Positions 1 through 5,477 of a stretch of 8,728 nt of DNA are shown one piece after another. Origin of the DNA: JAFAZJ01 sp964437145 (GTDB lineage Bacteria > Pseudomonadota > Alphaproteobacteria > Reyranellales > Reyranellaceae); assembly GCA_964437145.1 (NCBI GenBank), contig CAYTFW010000206.1:1-8728 (forward strand). The letters run 5' to 3'. A program made the translations under genes and the position numbers. The notes below the pieces were generated by a model that saw only the letters and a program-made list of their open reading frames with translations, was not told the DNA's origin and did no database searches. Every line of letters begins with the position of its first letter. Position 1 is the first letter of the stretch.

Positions 1-57
1 GGAGACGGAGCGATCCAGCATCGCCACCGCGCCCGTCCTCGACTCTACCCGGCTCAT
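1..57 (-). other. Possible start of a further minus-strand gene, cut by the window edge
   Basis: An ATG at 57-55 opens a frame that stays open to the window edge, giving MSRVESRTGAVAMLDRSVS. It lies 28 bases beyond the acyl-CoA dehydrogenase stop on the same strand, where a next operon gene could begin. No good Shine-Dalgarno precedes it (GCCGGCATC) and 19 residues are too few to recognise a family. The plus-strand frames are also open or nearly so, so this may be only the high-G+C lack of stop codons. Confidence 0.25.
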
Positions 58-60
58 GAT

Positions 61-83
61 GCCGGCGGGACGCCGGCGGTCCC
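61..83. repeat. Small G+C-rich inverted repeat after the acyl-CoA dehydrogenase gene
   Basis: GCCGGC at 61-66 and 72-77 can pair. Alternatively GGGAC at 67-71 can pair with GTCCC at 79-83. It begins 3 bases beyond the stop codon of the acyl-CoA dehydrogenase gene on the minus strand. There is no T-run, so it is not a standard intrinsic terminator. It may be a weak terminator, an RNA-stabilising hairpin or a remnant of a dispersed repeat. Confidence 0.35.
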
Positions 84-85
84 AA

Positions 86-1252
86 TCAATACGACTTCGG
101 CAGTCCCAGCGCGCGTTCGGCGATGTAGCACAGCACCAGCTCGGCGCTGACCGGCGCGATGCGCGCGATCATGATCTCGCGCATGTAGCGTTCGACATGG
201 AACTCCTTGGCGTAGCCGTAGCCGCCATGGGTCAGCACCGCGCGTTCGCAGGCGTGGAACGCCGCCTCGGCCGCCATGTACTTCGCCGCGTTGGCTTCGG
301 CGCCGCATTCCTTGCCGCTGTCGTAGAGCGAGGCGGCCTTGAAGGTCAGCAGATCGGCGGCCTCGAGCTCCATCCAGTTCTTGGCCAGGGGATGCTGGAT
401 CGCCTGGTTCTTGCCGATCGGCCGGCCGAAGACGACGCGCTCCTTGGCGTATTGCGTGGCTTTCTTCAGCGCCAGACGGCCCAGCCCGATTGCCTCGGCG
501 GCGATCAGCACGCGCTCGGGGTTCAGCCCGTGCAGCAGATAGTGGAAGCCCTTGCCTTCCTCGCCGATGCGATCCTCGAGCGGCACCTTCAGGCCGTCGA
601 TGAACACCTGGTTGGTGTCGATCGCCTTGCGGCCCATCTTGTCGATCTCGCGCACCTCGATCTTGCCGCGATCGAAGTCGGTGTAAAACAGCGATAGGCC
701 ATCTGTCGCCTTGCGGCATTGATCGCGCGGCGTGGTGCGGGCGATCAGCAGCATCTTGTCGGCGACCTGCGCCGTGGTGGTCCACACCTTCTTGCCGTGC
801 ACGACGTACTGGTTGCCGTCGCGCTCGGCCTTGGTCTCCAGCGCCGTGGTGTTCAGCCCGGCATTGGGCTCGGTGACAGCGAAGCAGCCCTTGACCTTGC
901 CCTTGATGATGTCGGGCAGGATGCGCTGCTTCTGCTCCTTGGTGCCGAACACCACGATCGGGTTGGGCCCGAAGATGTTGAGATGGATCGCCGAGGCGCC
1001 GCTGAAGCCGGCGCCCGAGCCGGCCACGGTCTGCATCAGCAGCGCCGCCTCAGTGATGCCTAGGCCCGAGCCGCCATACTCCTCGGGCATGGCGATGCCG
1101 AGCCAGCCCGACTCGGCCATCGCGGCGTAGAAGTCGTTGGGGAAGCCGCCTTCCTTGTCCTTCTTCAGCCAGTAGGCATCGTCGAAGCGCGCGCACAATT
1201 TCTCGACGCTGTCGCGGATCGCGAGCTGATCGTCGGTGAAGGCGAAATCCAT
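86..1252 (-). CDS. Acyl-CoA dehydrogenase family protein (flavoenzyme)
   Basis: The 388-residue product has the full length of a bacterial acyl-CoA dehydrogenase and would oxidise an acyl-CoA to the 2-enoyl-CoA with FAD in the cytoplasm, passing electrons to ETF. Visible family blocks are an N-terminal helical domain (about 1-120), the flavin/substrate segment CFAVTEPNAGLNT (123-135), GKKVWTTT (153-160), QVFIDGLKVP (215-224), ERVVFGRPIGKNQAIQHPLA (271-290) and THGGYGYAKEFHVERYMREI (341-360). An ungapped alignment puts Pro367 (APVSAE) where medium-chain enzymes have the YEGT glutamate. Glu246 in NPERVLIAAEAIG sits where isovaleryl- and long-chain-type enzymes carry their base, so an active enzyme is likely. 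The ATG at 1252 has GGAGAG 5 bases upstream. It lies 154 bases after the hydrolase gene, with a repeat element between. The substrate is unknown. Confidence 0.93.
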   Translation of the reverse strand: MDFAFTDDQLAIRDSVEKLCARFDDAYWLKKDKEGGFPNDFYAAMAESGWLGIAMPEEYGGSGLGITEAALLMQTVAGSGAGFSGASAIHLNIFGPNPIVVFGTKEQKQRILPDIIKGKVKGCFAVTEPNAGLNTTALETKAERDGNQYVVHGKKVWTTTAQVADKMLLIARTTPRDQCRKATDGLSLFYTDFDRGKIEVREIDKMGRKAIDTNQVFIDGLKVPLEDRIGEEGKGFHYLLHGLNPERVLIAAEAIGLGRLALKKATQYAKERVVFGRPIGKNQAIQHPLAKNWMELEAADLLTFKAASLYDSGKECGAEANAAKYMAAEAAFHACERAVLTHGGYGYAKEFHVERYMREIMIARIAPVSAELVLCYIAERALGLPKSY

Positions 1253-1272
1253 CGGAACTCTCCGGCTTCACG

Positions 1273-1393
1273 CCCTCTCCCCGCCTGCGGGGAGAGGGTT
1301 GGGGTGAGGGGTAGATTGAGGTTGCGCAGGGCGGTGGTGCGCCACTCCGGGCAGCCCCTCACCCCGACCCTCTCCCCGCTTGCGGGGAGAGGG
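1273..1393. repeat. Nested inverted-repeat element A (MITE-like or palindromic intergenic repeat)
   Basis: Two near-identical 39-base units face each other at 1273-1311 and 1355-1393, with three mismatches. Each unit contains its own perfect 12-bp hairpin: CCCTCTCCCCGC pairs with GCGGGGAGAGGG around 2-base centres CT (1285-1286) and TT (1380-1381). Each hairpin is followed on the inner side by a GGGGTGAGGGG-type arm. The 43-base centre shows no coding sense. The element fills most of the gap between the hydrolase stop (1407) and the acyl-CoA dehydrogenase start (1252). It has the form of dispersed palindromic repeats common in alphaproteobacteria and could act as a terminator, attenuator or RNA-processing site. 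No transposase is present. Confidence 0.85.
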
Positions 1394-1406
1394 AGGAAAA
1401 CTGAAA

Positions 1407-2204
1407 TCAGCGTTGCGCCCAGAGGAACGACATCATCGCCTTGTTGAAGGGCTCGGGCCGCTCGACGTTGGGCAGGTGGCGTGAGTTCGCGATGCCGACA
1501 TAGCGGCCACCGGGGATCTTGTTGGCGATGAACTGGTTGCGATCCGGCGGCGTGCCGGGATCCTCGTCGCCACAGATCACCAGAGTCGGAATCTTGATGG
1601 TGTGCAGGCGGTCCTCGAAGTTGAAGTTCTGGATCGCCGAGGCGCAGCCGAGGAAGCCCTGCGCCGTGGTGCCGACGATCGTGGCGTGGATCTGCTTGTA
1701 GCGCGCCGGGTTCGCCATCTTGAACGACGGCGTGAACCAGCGGTCCATCGTGCCGTCGGCCAGGGTCGCCAGACCATTGTTGGCACGCACCGCCGCCTTG
1801 CGCTCGTCCCACGACGCGGTCGATCCCGGCGGCGTGCTGGGCTGGGTGTCGCAGAGAATCGCCGATCGCAGGCGCGCGCCGTGATCGAGCAGCAGCGCCT
1901 GGCCGATCATGCCGCCGATCGACAGACCCATGTAGTGCGTCTTGGCGATGCCCAGCGCGTCGAGCGCCTTGATCACGTCCTGCGCCAGGATCGCCATGGT
2001 GTAGTCGCCGGCGACAGGATCGCTGCCGCCATGGCCACGCATGTCCAGCCGAAGCACGCGGAAGCCCGCCGCCAGCAACGCCGGCATCTGCTCCGCCCAC
2101 ATGCCGCCGTCGGAGGACAGTGAGTGCGTGATGGTGATGGTGGGCGCGTTCGTGTCGCCCGACAGGTCGTAGTAGATGCGATGGTTGTCGATGTTGAGAA
2201 TCAT
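1407..2204 (-). CDS. Alpha/beta hydrolase, 3-oxoadipate enol-lactonase-like
   Basis: The 265-residue protein has the standard length of PcaD-type alpha/beta hydrolases. The nucleophile elbow is GLSIGG with Ser95. The probable acid is Asp215 in GDEDPGTPP, matching the GxxDxxTP pattern of the family, and the histidine is His243 in NSRHLPNVERP. The HSLSSDGGMW segment (27-36) forms the oxyanion-hole strand, and RLDMRGHGGSD (52-62) is the usual block before the elbow. PcaD hydrolyses 3-oxoadipate enol-lactone in the beta-ketoadipate route, but no other pca gene is visible, so a related lactone or ester is equally possible. The ATG at 2204 has a strong GGGGAGGA 4 bases upstream. The gene follows the SDR gene by 57 bases, a gap occupied by a hairpin and a short repeat. 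It is cytoplasmic, with no signal peptide. Confidence 0.9.
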   Translation of the reverse strand: MILNIDNHRIYYDLSGDTNAPTITITHSLSSDGGMWAEQMPALLAAGFRVLRLDMRGHGGSDPVAGDYTMAILAQDVIKALDALGIAKTHYMGLSIGGMIGQALLLDHGARLRSAILCDTQPSTPPGSTASWDERKAAVRANNGLATLADGTMDRWFTPSFKMANPARYKQIHATIVGTTAQGFLGCASAIQNFNFEDRLHTIKIPTLVICGDEDPGTPPDRNQFIANKIPGGRYVGIANSRHLPNVERPEPFNKAMMSFLWAQR

Positions 2205-2208
2205 GCTG

Positions 2209-2216
2209 TCCTCCCC
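2209..2216 (-). promoter_or_regulatory. Ribosome binding site of the alpha/beta hydrolase gene
   Basis: On the minus strand GGGGAGGA lies 4 bases before the ATG at 2204. It abuts the outer edge of the GAAGGATCT-type repeat, so the repeat lies in the leader without touching the ribosome site. Confidence 0.75.
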
Positions 2217-2219
2217 AGG

Positions 2220-2245
2220 AGATCCTTCGCTTCGCTCAGGATGAC
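2220..2245 (-). repeat. GTCATCCTGAGCGAAGCGAAGGATCT-type short dispersed repeat
   Basis: On the minus strand this reads GTCATCCTGAGCG followed by AAGCGAAGGATCT, an imperfect palindrome with ATCCT and AGGAT ends. It belongs to a repeat type seen widely between genes of alphaproteobacteria. A related copy lies at 8688-8713 on the plus strand. It sits between the SDR stop and the hydrolase ribosome site and overlaps the hairpin at 2242-2264. Confidence 0.75.
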
Positions 2246-2264
2246 GGGCACTGCGTGCCCGTCA
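2242..2264. repeat. Perfect 10-bp hairpin containing the SDR stop codon
   Basis: TGACGGGCAC at 2242-2251 pairs perfectly with GTGCCCGTCA at 2255-2264 around a 3-base TGC loop. The TGA stop of the SDR gene on the minus strand (2264-2262) is the first base triplet of the stem. No T-run follows, so classic intrinsic termination is not expected. A role in 3'-end protection or processing between the SDR and hydrolase genes is possible. Confidence 0.7.
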
Positions 2265-3032
2265 CATCGCGCTGATGCCGCCGTCGATCACGACCTCGGA
2301 GCCGGTCATGAACGCCGATTCGTCCGACGCCAGGAAGACCAGCGCCCAGCCGACTTCCTCCGGCTTGCCCAGCCGGCCGATCGGCACCTGGCGGCCGAGC
2401 TTCTGCTGCATCAGCTCGTTGCCGAAGCGGTCGCGGTATTTGTCGAGGATCGGCGTGTCGATGAAGGTCGGGTGCACCGAGTTGCAGCGGATATTGTAGC
2501 CGGACTTGGCGCAATGCAGCGCCACGGACTTGCTGAGCAGCCGCACGCCGGCCTTGGCCGAGTTATAGGCCGCCATGTTGGCGCCGGCGATGATGCCGGA
2601 GATCGAGGAGATATTGATGATCGAGCCGCCCAGCGTGCCGGTGTGCTTCTTGATCTCCTTCACGCCGTGCTTGCAGCCCAGGAACACGCCGTCGAGATCG
2701 ATGGCGTGCACCTTGCGCCACTCCTCCAGCTCGATGTCCTCGACCGTCTTGCTGAGTCCGATGCCGGCGGAGTTCAACAGCACGTGCACGGCGCCGAACT
2801 TCGCCACCGTGGCGGCGATCGCCGCCTTCCACTGATCCTCGCTGGTGACGTCGAGCTTCACGAAATCGGCCGCCGCGCCGATCTTCGCCGCCACAGCGCG
2901 GCCGCGCGCCTCGGCGATGTCGGCGATCATCACCTTGGCGCCCTCACGCGCTATCAATTGGGCGGCGCATTCGCCCAGCCCCGAGGCGCCGCCGGTGATC
3001 AGCGCCACCTTGCCGTCCAGCCGTCCCGCCAT
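2262..3032 (-). CDS. Short-chain dehydrogenase/reductase (classical SDR, probably NAD-dependent)
   Basis: The 256-residue protein has classical SDR length and order: TGGASGLG cofactor loop (13-20), acidic Asp38 after strand 2 (favours NAD over NADP), LDVT (60-63), NSAG (87-90), Ser143, Tyr156 and Lys160 in the YNSAK motif, and a VIDGGISAM end typical of the family. It would interconvert an alcohol and a ketone, fitting the 3-hydroxyacyl-CoA or cyclic alcohol oxidation step of the surrounding catabolic genes. The position that is usually the tetrad Asn in helix 4 is Asp112 (AIDLDGVF, codon GAT). Cys120 follows in FLGCKH. The ATG at 3032 has GGGGGA 7 bases upstream. It starts 15 bases after the small cysteine-protein gene. 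Its stop lies inside a hairpin. Confidence 0.93.
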   Translation of the reverse strand: MAGRLDGKVALITGGASGLGECAAQLIAREGAKVMIADIAEARGRAVAAKIGAAADFVKLDVTSEDQWKAAIAATVAKFGAVHVLLNSAGIGLSKTVEDIELEEWRKVHAIDLDGVFLGCKHGVKEIKKHTGTLGGSIINISSISGIIAGANMAAYNSAKAGVRLLSKSVALHCAKSGYNIRCNSVHPTFIDTPILDKYRDRFGNELMQQKLGRQVPIGRLGKPEEVGWALVFLASDESAFMTGSEVVIDGGISAM

Positions 3033-3047
3033 CTCAAGGTCCCCCGA

Positions 3048-3368
3048 TCACTTCAGGCATTTCTGCCGCACTTCGGCGGCGATCTGCTGCGCGCGCGCGC
3101 CGCCGCCCTTTTCCAGCTCGCGCTTGTCGGCCATCGACATGGGCGCGACGATACCCAGCGCGCAGGCGCAATAGGCCGCGGCCTGAGTCTGCGCCGCCTG
3201 CGCCGGCTTGCCGTCCTTCATCAGCGCCTGGCGCGCCGAGTCCTCGCAGCCTTTGGTGAAGTTCCGGGCGTATTGGGACTTGGACAGGTAGTTCATGACA
3301 AACCAGCCGACGAGCGCGGCGACGACGATGGCGCCGATGACGACGGCGATCTTTGTGTTGCGTGACAT
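3048..3368 (-). CDS. Small membrane-anchored four-cysteine protein of unknown function
   Basis: I do not recognise a named family. The 106-residue product begins with a short basic start (MSRNTK) and one hydrophobic helix at about 7-28, consistent with an uncleaved N-terminal anchor that leaves the rest in the periplasm. The soluble part has four cysteines: Cys41 (KGCED), Cys67 and Cys69 (AYCACALG) and Cys104 three residues from the end. A YCxC pair flanked by single outer cysteines suggests two disulfides. The tail is Ala/Gln/Lys-rich and probably helical. The ATG at 3368 has GGGAG 8 bases upstream. It lies 33 bases after a transporter gene and 15 before the SDR gene, so it is probably co-transcribed, but its neighbours do not define its role. 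Confidence 0.82.
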   Translation of the reverse strand: MSRNTKIAVVIGAIVVAALVGWFVMNYLSKSQYARNFTKGCEDSARQALMKDGKPAQAAQTQAAAYCACALGIVAPMSMADKRELEKGGGARAQQIAAEVRQKCLK

Positions 3369-3401
3369 GGCTGGCGCTCCCGTGCGTTTGCCGACGGGCG
3401 A

Positions 3402-4328
3402 TTAAACGGCACCGGCGCGGGTCGCGCCAGTGCGCGCCGCGACACTTTCCCGATGTGCGATATAGCTGGTGGCGACGACGATCACGGCGGCGCCGACGAA
3501 GGTCCACAGATCGGCGGTGTGGCCGAACACCGCCAGGTCGAGCAAGGTCGCCCAGACGATACCGAGGAAGCCCACGGTCTGCACCGAGGAGATGTCGGCG
3601 AGCCGGAACGCCCAGGTCATCAGGAAATAGCCCATCGTGCCGGTGATGCCGGCGACCACGAACCAGCCGAGCTGCTCGGGCGTGGGCATGCGGAAATCCC
3701 ACAGCGCCAGCGGCGCGAAGAAGATCACGGCCAGTGCGCTTTGCCAGAAGACCACGACCTCCGGCTTCTCGTGCGCGGAGATCACCTTGGCGACCAGGTT
3801 CGACGCCGCCGTCAGCGGCACCGCCGCCAGCATCACCAGGGCGAAGGGATTGAGGCCGGCGTTCCACGGCCGCACGATCAGCAGCACGCCGGCGAAGCCC
3901 AGCAGCACCGCCAGCCAACGTCGCCAGCGCACGCGCTCGCCGAGGAACAGCGCCGCGCCCAACGTGACGAAGATCGGCCCGGTGAAGCCCAGCGCGGCCG
4001 CCTGCGCCAGGGGGATCGCCGCGATCGCCCAGTACCACAGACCGTAGCCCGCGGTATGGAAGACGGAGCGCAGCAGATGGCGCGGCAGCTGCGTCGTACG
4101 CAGCGAGGCGAGCCCGCCCTTGACCAGGAACGGCGCGGTGAACAGCAGGCCGGCGATCCAGCGGCCCCACGACACCTCGAGCGGCGGCAGCTCGAGCGTG
4201 AGGTGGCGCACCGTGGCGTTGAGCCCCTGGAAGAAGATGCCGGCGAGGATCGCGAAGGAGAAGGCGCGCGCGACGCGCGAGGGGATCAGCCGCTCCAGCA
4301 GATCGGGCAGGCGGTCGGCGGCGGACAC
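3402..4328 (-). CDS. EamA/DMT-superfamily transporter, third of the tandem set
   Basis: The 308-residue protein fits a ten-helix drug/metabolite transporter made of two EamA repeats. Hydrophobic segments run from about residue 20 to 290, with repeat 1 ending near IVRPW (151-155) and repeat 2 starting near 161. The repeat-1 motif LGFTGPIF (113-120) followed by LGAALFLGE is shared with the two neighbouring transporters. Family members export small metabolites such as amino acids and nucleobases across the inner membrane; the substrate here is unknown. The start is GTG at 4328, one base beyond the TAG stop of the upstream transporter (4332-4330). No Shine-Dalgarno is visible, so reinitiation after the upstream gene is the likely mode. 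Closing motifs WTFVGAAVI and HRE match the transporter at 5478-6404 more than the immediate neighbour. Confidence 0.92.
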   Translation of the reverse strand: MSAADRLPDLLERLIPSRVARAFSFAILAGIFFQGLNATVRHLTLELPPLEVSWGRWIAGLLFTAPFLVKGGLASLRTTQLPRHLLRSVFHTAGYGLWYWAIAAIPLAQAAALGFTGPIFVTLGAALFLGERVRWRRWLAVLLGFAGVLLIVRPWNAGLNPFALVMLAAVPLTAASNLVAKVISAHEKPEVVVFWQSALAVIFFAPLALWDFRMPTPEQLGWFVVAGITGTMGYFLMTWAFRLADISSVQTVGFLGIVWATLLDLAVFGHTADLWTFVGAAVIVVATSYIAHRESVAARTGATRAGAV

Positions 4329-4329
4329 G

Positions 4330-5253
4330 CTATTCGGCCGGCGCCGGTCGCGGCGCGGCCGCGCTCGCCTTGGCCGCGCGGGCGACGCGCGCCTCGTGCC
4401 GCGCCAGCCACAGCGTGGCGCTGAAGATCACGACGCCGCCGGCGACCGTCCAGCTCTCGGGCACGGCGGCGAAGGCGATGAAGCCGCCGAGCGAGGCCCA
4501 GAGCAGATCGAGGAAGCGCACCGGCTGGGTGGCCGAGACATCGGCGACGCGCAGCGCCTGGTTGACGCAGTAATGGCCGCCGGCGCCGAGCAGGCCGCAG
4601 AGCACGAACCAGCCCCATTGCCAGGCCGAGGGCGTCGTCCAGTCCCACAGCGCGAAGGGCAGCGCGAAAAGCGCCACCAACCCGTGCTGCCAGATCACGA
4701 TAGCCTCCGACGTGTCGTGGCGCGTCAGCAGCTTGGCGACGATGAAGGAGGCGGCGAAGGTTGGTGCCGCGAGCAGCAGCAGCGCGTTGCCCCAGGTCAC
4801 GCCGCCGAAGCCGGGCGCGGTCCAGGGATGCACGACGATCAGCGCGCCGATGAAGCCGATGAACACCGCCGCCCAGCGCGTCGCGCTCATCTTCTCGCCC
4901 AGCACCAGCACGGCGCCCAGGCACATGAAGATCGGGCCGGTGAAGCCCAGCGCCGTCATCTCGGCCATGCTGACCATCGGCAGGGCGAGGAACCACAGCA
5001 GCAGGCCGCCGAGATGGAACAGCGCGCGCAGCACCTGCAGGCCGGGCGCGCCGGTGCGCATGCGGCCCCAGCCCAGCTGGAACGCGATCGGCAGCAGCAC
5101 GACGAAGCCGAATAAATAGCGCAGGAAGCCCACGACCCACGGATCGAGGTCGTGCGCCAGCCACTTCATGAGGGTGTTGAGCGCCGCGAACAGCGCGCCG
5201 CTGGCGGCCATCCACAGCATGCCGCGCAATGCGGCTGGCAAACCCTGACTCAC
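4330..5253 (-). CDS. EamA/DMT-superfamily transporter, second of the tandem set
   Basis: This is a 307-residue two-EamA-repeat transporter with about ten membrane helices. LGFTGPIF lies at 102-109, LVLGEKMSATRWAAV follows, and the second repeat starts near 155. A basic, Ala/Pro-rich tail (about 284-307) should be cytoplasmic. The start taken is GTG at 5253; the ATGs at residues 12 and 15 are alternatives, and none has a good Shine-Dalgarno. A TATAGT hexamer ends 7 bases before the GTG, which would suit a leaderless transcript. The repeat element at 5324-5475 separates it from the upstream transporter gene. One base separates its stop from the next transporter's GTG. The substrate is unknown. 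Its end (WTVAGGVVIFSATLWLARHEARVAR) is homologous to but more divergent than those of the other two. Confidence 0.92.
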   Translation of the reverse strand: MSQGLPAALRGMLWMAASGALFAALNTLMKWLAHDLDPWVVGFLRYLFGFVVLLPIAFQLGWGRMRTGAPGLQVLRALFHLGGLLLWFLALPMVSMAEMTALGFTGPIFMCLGAVLVLGEKMSATRWAAVFIGFIGALIVVHPWTAPGFGGVTWGNALLLLAAPTFAASFIVAKLLTRHDTSEAIVIWQHGLVALFALPFALWDWTTPSAWQWGWFVLCGLLGAGGHYCVNQALRVADVSATQPVRFLDLLWASLGGFIAFAAVPESWTVAGGVVIFSATLWLARHEARVARAAKASAAAPRPAPAE

Positions 5254-5260
5254 CCGGCGG

Positions 5261-5289
5261 ACTATAGTCGGCCACGCGCCGCGCGCACT
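5261..5289 (-). promoter_or_regulatory. Candidate promoter for the second EamA gene (possible leaderless transcript)
   Basis: On the minus strand TATAGT at 5266-5261 resembles a sigma-70 -10 box and lies within the perfect 10-base palindrome GACTATAGTC (5260-5269). The GTG start at 5253 begins 7 bases after the hexamer, which is where transcription would start. The -35 side (AGTGCG around 5284-5289) is poor. The match may be chance, but it is unusually A/T-rich for this region. Confidence 0.35.
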
Positions 5290-5323
5290 ACCGGCGGGTG
5301 CGGAACCCTGCCATGCGGATCAT

Positions 5324-5475
5324 CCTTCTCCCCGCGAAGGCGGGGAGAAGGTGCCGAGCGCAGCGAGGCGGATGAGGGGCTTTTCGCTCAACGACGTCGG
5401 CCTTGGTTGTTGAAGCACCGCGAAGCCCCTCATCCGCCCTTCGGGCACCTTCTCCCCGCCTGCGCGGGGAGAAGG
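5324..5475. repeat. Nested inverted-repeat element B (MITE-like)
   Basis: Outer hairpins CCTTCTCCCCGC / GCGGGGAGAAGG lie at 5324-5335 with 5340-5351, and at 5448-5459 with 5464-5475. Each is perfect over 12 bp with a 4-base loop (GAAG, CTGC). The two halves are themselves inverted copies, including GATGAGGGGCTT (5371-5382) against AAGCCCCTCATC (5423-5434). The centre has a further imperfect stem, TCAACGAC against GTTGTTGA. The whole 152-base element can fold end to end. Its right edge lies two bases from the TAG stop (5480-5478) of the upstream transporter gene. It shares the CTCCCCGC..GCGGGGAG core with the element at 1273-1393. It has no coding content and no transposase. Confidence 0.87.
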
Positions 5476-5477
5476 AA

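Noticed and set aside
1273..1393. CRISPR-like array, because similar G+C-rich units recur
   Set aside because: There are only two units, in opposite orientation, each a hairpin. There are no regularly spaced direct repeats and no cas genes.
1407..2204. Assigning the hydrolase as PcaD proper
   Set aside because: The catalytic layout agrees, but no other beta-ketoadipate gene is present and the family includes many other lactonases and esterases. I therefore give no gene symbol.
2124..3365. 413-codon open frame on the plus strand
   Set aside because: It runs antisense through the 5' end of the hydrolase gene, the whole SDR gene and the whole small cysteine-protein gene, and is Arg/His/Ala/Gly-rich with no domain. 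It is the usual shadow of high-G+C genes.
3034..4170. 378-codon minus-strand frame overlapping the third transporter, the cysteine protein and the SDR leader
   Set aside because: It is out of frame with the transporter and cysteine-protein genes, both of which have clear membrane segments or ribosome sites. The translation is low-complexity Arg/Ala/Gly.
5324..5475. Intrinsic terminators in the strong hairpins
   Set aside because: None is followed by a run of T on either strand. I list them as repeats and leave a termination role as a hypothesis.
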